A DNA stretch of 64,000 nucleotides from CAXBGS01 sp963975425 (GTDB taxonomy: Bacteria > Planctomycetota > Planctomycetia > Pirellulales > Pirellulaceae), in contig CAXBGS010000006.1 of the NCBI GenBank assembly GCA_963975425.1, forward strand, positions 248,001 to 312,000. The letters run 5' to 3'. Under the pieces are notes generated by a model. That model ran no database searches. It saw nothing but the letters and a program-made list of their open reading frames with translations, and was not told the DNA's origin. A program made the position numbers and the translations under genes. Below are positions 35,956 through 45,800 of the stretch, piece by piece (positions within the stretch are counted from its first letter, which is position 1; every line of letters starts with the position of its first letter).

Positions 35956-37598
35956 CTGGACAGCGCCAGTTTGAAGTTGATTTGTTGTGTTTCATGAGGC
36001 TTTTGGGCGAACGGATTTGATCTTTGCCGGATCGATTCCAAGAGCTTCGTATTCGACCAGTCGCGTCTTCTGGTGACTTCGACTTGCTGCTGCGTTGCGG
36101 TCTTGATGGTATCGCATTCGGACAAGCTCTGCTTGGTACTGCTGGCGGCGTGACCTTGGTGGCAACTCCATGCAACGGATGTAAACATCGGCGGCCCGAC
36201 GAACCTGCTCTAACGTCAATCGCTCGGCATCGGTAACCACCTCACCTGAGCTGTATCGATGACGCACTCGGGCACAGAACAACTGGCTTACGATTGTCAC
36301 AATCAAATGGCGATGGACGCAGCCCCAACCGCGACACTCGAAGTGATCCCAACCGAGTTCTTCTTTGGCTTCACGGAAACACGCTTCCACTTTCCAACGA
36401 CCAAACGCCACCCGCAGGATCGCGCGCAGCGTCCATCGGCAGCGCCCTGGCACCCGGTTGCTAACGAAGTATTTCACCTCGCCGGTGCGAACGTGCTTGG
36501 CAACGATCAACGTACACGCCGCGCTGACCAGTTTGGCCGTGTGAGTCTTTCGATAACAAACGTGCCAGAGAACGTCCCAAACTTCGGGACCTTTGTGCGT
36601 ATCGCTGATCCGATAGCGCTGGGCTGTCTGCTCGGTGAAGCCCGGCGAGTACTTCGCCAAGTTTTGAACCTCCTTGCCGACACGATCACGAGCCCTCAGA
36701 CGCGGATACTTCTTCTGACGACCAACGGTGTTTCGAGCCGGTTTTCGCAGCACACTGGGCTTGCTCATCCAAACGTGAAAATTCGGTGGAACCTCGCCCA
36801 CGAAGGCCAGTTTTCGCTCATCGAGGCCGTCGAGAAAATGTCCATCACGACCGTAGTTCTCGTCAAACGTCCAAGCCTCCACCCTGATGCCCTGTTCGGC
36901 GGACTGGTCGATCAACTGAAGGGCGATCTGCGGCTTGGTCAGAAATTCAACGTCATCAGGAACGTAGTTTTTTTTCGACGCGCCATGTCGGCGGCCCATT
37001 CCATCGGCAAGTACATCGCTGCGGCGATTAAGCAAGAAAACGTTTCGGTGGCGTACGACAACGCGACAGCGACGACGGCGTTCTCGATCTTGCCTCGGTT
37101 GCCGTTGTATTGTCGTTTGACACCGACCGTGTTGCTTCCGCTCTTGGCCGTCCCGGTTTCGTCGATCACACCGATGGCATCTTGGTCGGCATGTTCGCTG
37201 ACGACTAACCGTTGGCACCGCCGAAGCACTTCGCCGTGGTCCCACCTGATTGACCCGAGGAACCGCTGCAGTGTTCGCGGGGCGACGCCTTGCTTGAGCG
37301 CGATCGCTTCTGCGTTCTTGCGCTGAAGATCCGAAAGCAGTCCTCGAACATACACGGCCAGGAGTCGTCGGCCTTTGCTGCCATGGAAACAGGTTGCAAA
37401 AAGCGAGAGAAATTGGGCGAGCATCTTTCCGAGCGATGCGATATCCTTGAGCGACATTGAAGCGACCTTCCGTGGTTTCGTCGTGAAACAATTTGCACAC
37501 GGAGGGTCGTTTCATTTTGGCTTCCAAGTCAAGCGAGATAAGTCGCCGCTCCACAACAACTTACCGAGAATCGGCTATCACAAACTGGCGCTGTCCAG
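35956..37598. mobile_element. IS701-family insertion sequence, complete, 1,643 bp
   Basis: The ends are perfect 18-bp inverted repeats, CTGGACAGCGCCAGTTTG at 35956-35973 and its complement at 37581-37598. They are flanked by a direct TTAG on both sides (35952-35955 and 37599-37602). A 4-bp target copy of the form YTAR is what IS701-family elements make. The transposase runs on the minus strand between the ends. The intact ends and target copy suggest a fairly recent insertion. Confidence 0.93.
35992..37457 (-). CDS. IS701-family transposase, read in two frames joined at a run of eight A
   Basis: The N-terminal part (ATG 37457, MSLKDIASLGK...) contains VRGLLSDLQRKN, IDETGTAKSG with the first Asp, and GVKRQYNGNRGKIENAVVA. 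It stops at 36939. The C-terminal part is in the -1 frame from the A8 run at 36968-36975 and holds TFDENYGRDG with the second Asp and FREAKEELGWDH with the catalytic Glu. The A8 run allows an A_AAA_AAA slip to the -1 frame. IS701 transposases usually are one frame, so this may be programmed slippage, a mutation, or a sequencing error in the homopolymer. Confidence 0.85.
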
Positions 37599-37699
37599 TT
37601 AGGGGAGCTGCTTGTTTCGTCTCTTAACTACAATCAAACCAACGCTTGGGTGAACACGATTGGTCGATCCAAGATCAAACACAAAACCAGATACACGAC

Positions 37700-38425
37700 A
37701 TGAAAAAAATTGTGTTTTTAGGAATCAACCGAAATCCGCTCAGCGTCGTCTGTTTAGAGGCGCTAGCACAAACCGGTTCGTACCAGATCTTGGTCGGCAT
37801 TGATCGCCGCAGGTCGTTAATCGAACGATTCAAAGTGACATGGAGGTCGCACAGCTTGGCGGGATTGACAAGTCGCGCGATTTCGAAGTTGGTTCAAAAA
37901 GGACTTGGCCGAGGCACCATCCGTTCGAATGCCGTTGAGTCCGCTTCAAGCTTGATCGAAGTTGCAGAGTTGCGTAACTATTGCTGGTTTGAGTGCTTGG
38001 ACGTCAACAACGGTGACGAGCAGAAGTTGATGGCTGATTTTGAACCTGACCTAATGGTGGTAGCCAGTTTTTCACAAATTATCCGATCCAAGTCACGTAG
38101 CATTGCACGTTCGGGCGCAATCAATGTTCACCCAAGCCTGTTGCCGAAATATCGCGGTCCCGTTCCAATCTATTGGGTCTTAAGAAACGGCGAATCCCAA
38201 ACGGGTGTCACGATTCACCGGTTGAGCTCCAAAGTCGACGCGGGCGACATTGTTCGTCAACAAGAGTTTCCAATCTCGAAAAGCGACAATGAGGCGACTT
38301 TGCAACTTCGGGCCTCGGAGGTTGGTGCGCGGCTGCTAGGGGAGTCCGTCGAAGCCCTACTTGCCGGATCGATCGAATGCGTGCCACAGGAAGAAACTCA
38401 GGCAAGCTATTTCGGGTTTCCCTAA
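37700..38425 (+). CDS. Formyltransferase-family protein
   Basis: The 241-residue protein has an N-terminal Rossmann-like start (MKKIVFLGINRNPLSVVCLE). The catalytic segment INVHPSLLPKYRGPVPIYW and a later DAGDIV match the Asn-His-Asp set of methionyl-tRNA and GART formyltransferases. It lacks the C-terminal domain of Fmt, so it is probably a sugar or amino-group formyltransferase of unknown substrate. The gene starts 98 bases past the IS701 target copy. ATG 37700 begins the family's typical start. Confidence 0.8.
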   Translation: MKKIVFLGINRNPLSVVCLEALAQTGSYQILVGIDRRRSLIERFKVTWRSHSLAGLTSRAISKLVQKGLGRGTIRSNAVESASSLIEVAELRNYCWFECLDVNNGDEQKLMADFEPDLMVVASFSQIIRSKSRSIARSGAINVHPSLLPKYRGPVPIYWVLRNGESQTGVTIHRLSSKVDAGDIVRQQEFPISKSDNEATLQLRASEVGARLLGESVEALLAGSIECVPQEETQASYFGFP

Positions 38426-38948
38426 TCAAGCTTTCGGGCCTGTAAAGACTTTTGTGTCAACTGGTCTTGGAACGTTACTTGCGTCCTAGTTCTGGCGTTC
38501 TGTCTTCGGAAATGACGACGTAGTGATCGAGGGCTTGCTTCCAGTGTTGGATCGGCAGCGTCCAGCGATTCGAGGCCTCATTGATCTCCATGTTGAACAT
38601 GGATGGTCGAACATGAGTTCGGGAACTTTTCTCTATAAAAGAGTGCCGATATGGTAGTTGAGACGCGTATAGACCGGCGAAGAGCAGGTCATCAATGCCT
38701 GCCTTCCGGGCAACAAAAAAACAGTGGTTTGTGATGCGAGTTTCAATACTGAGCGAGACTTTATCGTACGATTTCTACTCATCGCAAACTTCCGCAAGCA
38801 GCTCGGCCATCGTGTTGCTGCGGAATCCGAGCTCAGCCCTACTCTCAAGAATTATGTCCCCTATGACTCATTTTGTGTTGTCGTAGCCATCGGTCGTGGC
38901 GTGACTCAGTATAGATTTCCACGTCATCCCGGACACGATTGCTGTGTC
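38426..38948. other. Intergenic region carrying an IS256-type fragment
   Basis: About 520 bases; see the fragment at 38475-38613. Beyond that no gene, repeat or site was identified. Confidence 0.5.
38475..38613 (-). pseudogene. C-terminal scrap of an IS256/Mutator-type transposase
   Basis: The minus strand reads NEASNRWTLPIQHWKQALDH, then YVVISEDRTPELGRK and a stop at 38475-38477. A Trp-rich end with W-x-x-A-L and an F/I-x-x-R close to the C-terminus is typical of IS256 transposases. No catalytic domain or inverted repeats remain. Confidence 0.6.
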
Positions 38949-39323
38949 TTAGGTCGCTTGGTCATCGCGGAGCCATCGGAGAGCTTCTTCTTCGCTCGCG
39001 TAAGGGAAATGCCGGACTTCGGTCGCGACGAAGTGCGAAGCGATATTTCTTAGGATGCTTAAGATTCGATCATCGGAAACCATAGCCACTTTGCCGATCC
39101 TCCGATGATGGTCTCGAACAAAACCAATGTGCTCGATCAATCCCGAAAAATTGCTCCATCCGGGAAACGGCTCGGCTTCAACAATGAGACCATCGAGCCG
39201 ACCACGCTCTTCGATGATCGGATCAACCTCGGAGGCAACGCTCTTGATGTCAGAAGCCTCAAGAGGACCGAATGGAGTCAATATCAATAATCGGTCGTCT
39301 TCGATAAGCAAATGATCGAGCAC
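38949..39323 (-). CDS. SpoIIAA/STAS-like protein
   Basis: The 124-residue protein starts at a GTG (39323) preceded by AAGGA. It has the SpoIIAA-like pattern: short strand (LLILTPFGPLEASD), a central LDGLIVEAEPFPGW, and KVAMVSDDRIL. The C-terminal half ends with YASEEEALRWLRDD, common in this family. Lipid- or membrane-binding roles have been suggested for related proteins. It is single, with no operon partner. Confidence 0.75.
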   Translation of the reverse strand: MLDHLLIEDDRLLILTPFGPLEASDIKSVASEVDPIIEERGRLDGLIVEAEPFPGWSNFSGLIEHIGFVRDHHRRIGKVAMVSDDRILSILRNIASHFVATEVRHFPYASEEEALRWLRDDQAT

Positions 39324-39379
39324 TGGTCGTCCTTACGATGTGGGGTTCGTATGATCCTCTGTCATTGCAGTCGCTCACA

Positions 39380-40300
39380 TTAGTTTCGTCGTCGGACGAT
39401 TCGCATTGGCCCAACGACGTACGATGGATTTTTCTGTTTGGCGACTTCCTTCGCTTGGATACTGTTCATTGCGGGCACGATAACGCTGAGCGGTATGCCG
39501 TATCGCCCAGGCGGCGGATACATCGCGACCTCCCAGAGATCAAAAACTCCTGCTTCGTATGCCTGCAGGTTTAGCTGCAATTGTTGGATCTGCTTGGTAC
39601 GCTCTCTCTCCTTCTCGTAAGCCTCGGCTTGAGTTCGCAGCAGGAACGATTGTTCTTCTTTCTTTTCATGATCTTCCTTGGCCGCTAACCACTGTTCCCA
39701 TCCCGGCTTCAGTGTCTTCAGCGTGGCATCTGAAAAGAGGATGAACGGAACGCAGTACAGATTTCCATCTTCGAGCTCGACCAGGAAGCCGTCGCAACGA
39801 AACTTACGCGGCTTCCCTTTCTGCGTACGAGCCCATGCGACAAGCCCTTTTTCACCGTCGACCTTTTCCCAGGTGAAATGCTCAACGATCTTAGGGACGA
39901 TTTCACGATAGACGGCCGGCAGCTTGTCAAACCGCTGATTGTTCACATAAACGCGCCCCAGTCGGCGCTGGACAACCAGGTCGTGCTGGTGAAAGTCGAT
40001 GAGTTTTCCTCGCAACTTTAATCCCGACCTGAGCCTCCATGACTGAGTCGACTCGCCCTGTTTGTCGACGCCAACAGGATCTTGGTGCTTCAGATAGTCT
40101 CGATCGGCCTTTGACAATTTCGCGATCGGAACTGCCACCAAATCGCCGTTTTGCTTCTTTATGACGGCCGAAGAATTGCCGTAGGCTATTACGTCACCGG
40201 CGATTGTGTATTTGCCCGTGGCATCCGTCCACTCGCGGGCCTGAAGGATGGTTGCAAAAGCAATAGCCAACGCGAATGAAATGAAATGTGTGGAAAACAT
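39380..40300 (-). CDS. Exported SHD1-domain protein
   Basis: The 306-residue protein has a signal peptide (MFSTHFISFALAIAFATILQ) and then an SHD1 domain (ATGKYTIAGDVIAYGNSSAV, PIAKLSKADRDYL) known mainly from planctomycetes. A second beta-rich part and a charged coiled coil (YEKERERTKQIQQLQLNLQA) follow. SHD1 is thought to mediate protein binding. ATG 40300 begins the signal peptide; 20 codons upstream in frame are unlikely. Confidence 0.8.
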   Translation of the reverse strand: MFSTHFISFALAIAFATILQAREWTDATGKYTIAGDVIAYGNSSAVIKKQNGDLVAVPIAKLSKADRDYLKHQDPVGVDKQGESTQSWRLRSGLKLRGKLIDFHQHDLVVQRRLGRVYVNNQRFDKLPAVYREIVPKIVEHFTWEKVDGEKGLVAWARTQKGKPRKFRCDGFLVELEDGNLYCVPFILFSDATLKTLKPGWEQWLAAKEDHEKKEEQSFLLRTQAEAYEKERERTKQIQQLQLNLQAYEAGVFDLWEVAMYPPPGRYGIPLSVIVPAMNSIQAKEVAKQKNPSYVVGPMRIVRRRN

Positions 40301-40343
40301 CGTGGATATCTCAAGGTTTGTTGAGTTGAATGATTTCACGGCT

Positions 40344-41304
40344 TCATGCCTGTGAAGCAACGGTTGGCGATCGCGTCAACACAACCACGCTGCGCTGATT
40401 GACCCGATACCGGTGTTGCTCGATGCAGACTTGTGAGTCAGGGAAGACGATGTCCGATGGACTTGGCAATGACGTGTCGACTACTCGGGTCCAATCGACC
40501 TTCGCATCTGCATGAATCGCGAATTCGCATGAGTGCTCCGAACCATTAACCATGACGTAAATCTCCAGTTCCGATGATGCTTTTGGGCGCAGCCAATACG
40601 CCACGACTTGCGATTCGACCGACATGTCAACCTCGGGATCCGCTGTCCCAAACCAACTGACGTCGTCTCGCCAGAACGTTGAACGTCCCAGCGCCGGATT
40701 TGACTTGCGAAACGCGATCATCTGCCTAAAGAAGCGGAGCATGTCGCCGTTCTCGTCTCGTTGTCGCCAGTCGAGCCAACTTGCTTCGTTGTCTTGGTTG
40801 TAGGGATTGTTGTTACCACCTTGGGTTTGCATGAATTCGTCGCCCATGCGGAACATCGGCGTCCCAGCCGAAAGCATCAACAGGCAACAAAAGTTTTTGA
40901 CTTGGCGTTTGCGTAAGTCTCGCACCGACTGGGAAGCATCAGCGTCGCCTTCCCAGCCGTGATTGGAACTGAATTCATTCGGGCCATCCTGGTTGCCTTG
41001 GCCATTGGCTTCGTTGTGCTTGTCGTTGTAGGCAACGAGGTCATAAAGCGTGAAGCCATCGTGCGACGCGATGTAGTTGATGCTTTGAAAAGGGCGGAAT
41101 GACTGCGAAGGGTGATCTGGAAATAGGTCACTGCTTCCGTACAACCTTGTCATCAGGTCCGGCACCATCCCCGCATCGCCTCGAACGAAACGCTGCAACG
41201 TGTCGCGATAGTGACCGTTTCACTGCATCCAAGTCTGACCGGGTAACGAGTTGCCCAGTTGGTACAGTCCGGCGGCATCCCAGGGTTCCGCGATCAGGCG
41301 ATGA
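40344..41304 (-). pseudogene. glgX: 3' fragment of glycogen debranching enzyme glgX
   Basis: The frame contains LIAEPWDAAGLYQLG, an in-frame TGA at 41220-41222, then NGHYRDTLQRFVRGD, YIASHDGFTLYDLVAYNDKH and MLSAGTPMFRMGDE. Those are conserved GlgX segments. In intact GlgX the TGA position is Trp (WNGxYRD). The first 300-400 residues are missing. Upstream the sequence joins the start of a P-type ATPase in another frame near 41300-41310. The remaining C-terminal part from 41198 is an open frame of 284 codons but would be inactive. Confidence 0.85.
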
Positions 41305-41793
41305 CCAATCCTCCAGTGCCTTTTCAATCGTCCTAGCGTCGGTTGTCTGACGATCGAATTCGACTCAAACGGCACCGTCCGGGGAGACAACCGATTCGAT
41401 GACACCGTCGATGCGAGCCAAACGCGACTCGATTGCGGACGCTCGGCGTGCGTGCATCGGGTCGATTCGCTGATGCCAATGCCCACAACGCTGATCGAGT
41501 TCTGCACCGACTTGACGAGCGAACTGGCGAACTTCGGAAACCGCAATCACATAAAGATTGAAGTGGATGCAAAAGCTGGCTGGTTCCGAATTACCAGACG
41601 ACTTGGCTTCCTTTTCGACGACGTGAACCTTATCTACGCCACGCTTCGCCGATACCAAGTCGATGAAGCGGGTCATGCACCGATCGTCTTGGTCGCGAAC
41701 GCCGGGCAGGATTACATTGACTTGAAAGCGGCTCCCGACCCAACGAGGGCTAGTCGTATGATGGGTCGGGAGCCTTGCCGTCGACGGTGACAC
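41300..41793 (-). pseudogene. N-terminal fragment of a heavy-metal P-type ATPase
   Basis: The segment reads FQVNVILPGVRDQDDRC...SAKRGVDKVHVV, then VRQFARQVGAELDQRCGH, PMHARRASAIESRLARIDG and VVSPDGAVRVEFDR. This is the N-terminal metal-domain region of a subgroup of CadA-like ATPases. It goes on in frame to ALEDW and is then cut by the glgX junction. The membrane and catalytic parts are absent. A C-terminal ATPase remnant lies at 54330-54393. Confidence 0.78.
41730..41774. repeat. 13-bp inverted repeat GGCTCCCGACCCA / TGGGTCGGGAGCC
   Basis: The arms at 41730-41742 and 41762-41774 pair perfectly with a 19-base loop. It lies between the metal-efflux cluster and the ATPase fragment. It could be the cluster's terminator or a mobile REP-like repeat; no T-run is present. 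Confidence 0.75.
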
Positions 41794-41862
41794 ACCGCAA
41801 ACGACTCAAGCAAATCGTGTTCTTGCTTGATGGGTCAATCATCAGTTGTGGCTTCCACGCTT

Positions 41863-42372
41863 CTAATGGTCATGATCGTGATCATGAGAAATCTTCCCCG
41901 TGTAAGACTTGCCTTCAATCTGCAAGATGACCGCACCTTCGGCCTCCGCCTCGAGCCACTGGTCCATTTCAGCACTGGTGGAAGCGAATCGTGACGACTT
42001 GCCCGATGCGTCTTCGGCTTGCGGGTCAGCGGGAAGCTCGAACGACTTCACTTCGCCCTCATGCTTTAGGCTGACGGTTAGCTTTTCGGCCTCGATCGCG
42101 ACAGGCTGCGTCGCCGAACCATCGAGCACATACATGGCGACCGCTCCGGTGCCGTGCATCACTTCAATGTGGAACGCTTCTTTGCCAAGTTCGACCAACT
42201 CGCCGCCGTGGGGGCCGTGTTCGGGATGCTCATCCATCTCAATCATTGGTGGCATCTCGTCTATCTCGATCGGGCTGGATGCTTCCGGTGTTTCGGAGAC
42301 TTGGACGTCCTTCTCTGAACATCCAACAAGGGTGAAGCAGGCGAGGGTCAATGCGAAAAGATGAATTTTCAT
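41863..42372 (-). CDS. His-rich periplasmic lipoprotein
   Basis: The 169-residue product has a lipobox (FALTLACFTLVGC). An acidic/Met segment with HPEHGPHGGELVEL follows, then a beta-rich domain (FHIEVMHGTGAVAMYVLDG...ILQIEGKSYTGKI). The end is HDHDHDH. Such proteins are common beside RND pumps and may deliver metal to the adaptor. ATG 42372 begins the lipoprotein signal; the longer frame from 42471 (MRNREWGIGN) comes from the intergenic hairpin. Confidence 0.82.
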   Translation of the reverse strand: MKIHLFALTLACFTLVGCSEKDVQVSETPEASSPIEIDEMPPMIEMDEHPEHGPHGGELVELGKEAFHIEVMHGTGAVAMYVLDGSATQPVAIEAEKLTVSLKHEGEVKSFELPADPQAEDASGKSSRFASTSAEMDQWLEAEAEGAVILQIEGKSYTGKISHDHDHDH

Positions 42373-42421
42373 TTTCAGTACCAATAAAAGACTGGGGGCG
42401 AACGGTTGAGAGATAGGGAAC

Positions 42422-42460
42422 GGAATGGGGGATAGAACGAAGTTCCCTATCCCCCATTCC
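42422..42460. repeat. 14-bp inverted repeat GGAATGGGGGATAG
   Basis: GGAATGGGGGATAG at 42422-42435 pairs with CTATCCCCCATTCC at 42447-42460 around an 11-base loop. It lies between two genes of the efflux cluster. The style matches short text-like repeats found elsewhere in the window (13405, 16262), though the sequence differs. Confidence 0.8.
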
Positions 42461-42474
42461 CGATTCCGCATTTC

Positions 42475-42819
42475 TTAGTGAGCGTGATTAGTCTCGAAGC
42501 CGAGCTTCTTCAGCCATGATTCCCACTGGTGAGCTTCTTCGTGGCTTTTCAAAGCCAACTGCTGCCACTTTGGGCAGCGGTAGTTGACGTCCATGTGTCC
42601 GCCGTGCGAGCCCACTTTGACTTCGCAGCGAAGTTTCTTCAGCGTTCCGACCAACTTGTCCGCCTTCTCGCCTTCGCTGTGCGTGGTCTTCCACTTTTCT
42701 AAGCGATACGACACCAGTTCTTTGGCAGCCGTGTTCGGCTCAGCAGCCTTTGCCAACACGCCACCCAACGAAACCGATGCGACCAAAGCCGCGACTGCAA
42801 TCATCCGTAAATTCAACAT
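42475..42819 (-). CDS. Exported single-copy W/H metal-domain protein
   Basis: The 114-residue protein has a signal peptide (MIAVAALVASVSLGGVLAKA). One domain has the pattern YRLEKWKTTHSEGEKA, KKLRCEVKVGSHGGHMDV, YRCPKWQQLALKSHEEA and WLKKLGFETNHAH. The same domain occurs twice in the protein at 51007-51699. Conserved His, Cys and Trp suggest a metal site. I do not know a named family. Confidence 0.8.
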   Translation of the reverse strand: MLNLRMIAVAALVASVSLGGVLAKAAEPNTAAKELVSYRLEKWKTTHSEGEKADKLVGTLKKLRCEVKVGSHGGHMDVNYRCPKWQQLALKSHEEAHQWESWLKKLGFETNHAH

Positions 42820-42886
42820 CCGAATTCCTCCGTGGATACCTTCTCAAACAAAAAACACTGCACCGGCAACGCACCGGCACGAACAA

Positions 42887-45800
42887 CTAACTTGTGACCG
42901 TCTCAAGCTCCGGCCTGGCTTCCTCCATTCTCAATTTCCCATCCTCCATTTCTTCACCCGCGCGATCGCGGACAATCTGCTTGCCGGCACCGACACCGAT
43001 CGTCCAAAACAACGCCGGTCGAACGAAGAATTCTGCCAACGTGCTTGTCAGTAACCCGCCGACGATCACGGTCGCGATGGGGTACAAAATCTCTTTACCG
43101 GGTTCGCCAGCGGCGAGCGCTAGCGGCAACAAACCGATGCCAGATGTCAGTGCGGTCATCAGCACCGGAGCCATTCGTTCTTGTCCGGCTCGCTTAACCA
43201 TTTCCTTGGTCCAAGATTCACCTTCGTGCTCGACCAAATGGATGTAGTGGTTCAGCAGCAGGATTCCATTACGACTGGCAATGCCACACAGTGAGATAAA
43301 GCCGACCATCGCGGCAACGGTTAGGTTCTGGTCGGTAATGATCAAGGCGGCGACCGCCCCAATGAAGGCAGCCGGCAAGGCAACCAAGACTTGCAATGAA
43401 AAGTTGACGTTACCAAACAAGGTGTACAGGACCAGGAACATTCCAATGAGTGCGACCCCGGAAAGGATTGTCAGTCGTCGCGAAGCCGATTGTTGACTCT
43501 GAAACTGACCGCCGTATTCAATGAAGTAGCCTGGCTCAAGCTCCATATCGGCCAATTCGGTTTTGATGTCGCCCACAACGTCCACGACACCTCGTCCGGA
43601 CACGTTTGCCTGCAACACGATTCGGCGACGCACCTGTTCTCGTTTGATCATGTTTGGTCCGCCGCTCTCGTAGATACGCGCGACAGATTCCAGTGGTACC
43701 ATTCCCCCATCGGGCAGCGGAACGACAAGACGCTTCAGTTTCGACACGTCTTCACGAAACGGTTCATCTAGCCGAACCATTAAGTCAAAGGTGCGTTGAC
43801 CGAGAAGGACTTGGCTGACGACCTGTCCATTCATCGCGGTCTCGACCAGTTCCATCACGTTCGCCGGGCGTAGTCCGTTTTGGGTCAGCGCTCGGCGATT
43901 TAGCTCAATTCGCAACTGCGGAATATTGGTTTGCTGTTCGATCATCACGTCCGCGAGGCCTTCGACGCCCGCGATTCGCTGCTTCATTTCCTCCGCCTTG
44001 TTACGAAGGACGTCCAAGTCGTCGCCATACAATTTGATACCGATTTGGGCTTTCACGCCCGAGATCATGTGACTGATCAAGTGAGCCAGCGGTTGCTCCG
44101 TGCTTGACACAACGCCGGGAATTTCCTCCATCGCATGCCGGATTTCTTCGATCGTCTCTTCGCGATCAGCGTCATCGGCGATTTCCAGAAACAGTTCTGT
44201 GACGTTGACGCCCTCCGCATGTTCATCCAATTCCGCTCGGCCTGTTCGGCGAGCGATTGATTTGACGTTTTCGATTTCCATCAGCCTTCGTTGCACGGAC
44301 TGTCCGATCTTGTTGCTCGTCGCCAGCGATGTGCCAGGAGCGAGCAATGCATTGACTTGCACTGCCCCTTCGTTGAACGGCGGCAGAAAGTCTCGCTCCA
44401 ATTGAGATACGGCGATGACCGCAAACGCGACCAGCACGGCGGCAACTCCAAGTACAGGACCGGACATCCGAGTGCTAAAGCTGATCGCCAGACCGGCAAT
44501 GCCTTTGAGCCCTTCCAGTAAGCGCCCTTCTTCGGCTTCTTCACCACCAAGCCAAAGCTCAAGGGCTTGGATCACAATCCAAATGCCAGGTGTCAACGCA
44601 ATCGACCACCAAAGCGGGTCGCCAGGTAGTCCTAACGGCAAATGCAAAATGTGTATCGCGCGAGGGACAACCCAATAGACGATCAACGCGGAAATGCCGA
44701 ATGCCATGACGGGCACAACAAATCGCCAAACTTTATTGCCGACCAATAGCAGTGACGATAATGCTGGAGTCACCGTCAGTGATACGCCAAGCGATGCGAC
44801 AAGTGACACGACATACCCCATCGCCAACGGTACGAAGAGCTTGCCTTCCATCCCTTCGAGAGCAAACAGAGGAATAAAGACAAGTACGACGATTGCCGTG
44901 CCATAAACGACGCTGCTGCGCACTTCGATACTCGCTTCATAGACCACCTTTAACGCTGGGCGTGGATTCGCTGAGTTTCGATTCTCCTTTAACCTGCGAA
45001 AGATATTCTCGACATCGACAATTGCATCGTCGACCAACTCGCCAATTGCAACAGCCAGTCCGCCCAACGTCATGGTGTTGATCGAAAGTCCAAACGCGGC
45101 AAATACGCAAGATGTCGCGATGATCGACAACGGAATCGCGGTCAGTGTGATGAATGTTGTGCGGAAGTTCAGCAGAAACAGAAACAGAATGACCAGCACG
45201 AGGACTCCGCCATCGGCCAGTGCTTCGACCACGTTCTCAATCGCCCGGTCGATGAACGACCGTTGCGAATAGACGTTGGCAATCCGAATATCTTCCGGCA
45301 GCGAAACCTTCAGTTCTTCCAATGCTTCAGCGATCGCCTGGTCGACTGCCCGTGTATCGCTTCCCGGTTGCTTGTTGATGGTGAGCACGACCGCCGGCCC
45401 CCCTTCAATGTTTTGGCTCTCATCTCGAATGAAGGCAGACGAATCGCCACGCATGACCTGGGCACCTTCGACAACGCGAGCGATATCGCCAAGCGTGATC
45501 GGGCGACTTTCGCGCATCGTGATCGCGATTTCTCGTAAATCATCGAGGCTCGTGATCCGACCAAGACCGCGCACAAGCAGCTCGTTGGCTCCTCGTTCGT
45601 CGAGGTAACCGCCGGTTGCGTTCAGGTTCGACTCCGTCACCGCGGTGTGGACATCATCCATCGTTAGGTCGAACGAACGCAAAGCATCAGGATCGACCAA
45701 TACTTGGTATTGCATCCGGCCGCCGCCCATCGTGAAGACTTGCGAAACGCCGGGAATCGTCAGCAAACGTTGGCGAACAACCCAGTCGGCGAGCGTGCGC

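Noticed and set aside
37458..37554. Reading 35992-37554 as one 520-residue protein
   Set aside because: In that frame the N-terminal third is an Arg-rich shadow. The genuine N-terminal half is in the other frame from 37457.
41220..41222. Selenocysteine at the TGA in glgX
   Set aside because: The position is Trp in the family, the gene lacks its first half, and no selenocysteine element is seen. A nonsense mutation is simpler.
42373..42471. N-terminal extension MRNREWGIGN... of the His-rich lipoprotein
   Set aside because: These codons come from an intergenic inverted repeat, and the lipoprotein signal begins at 42372.
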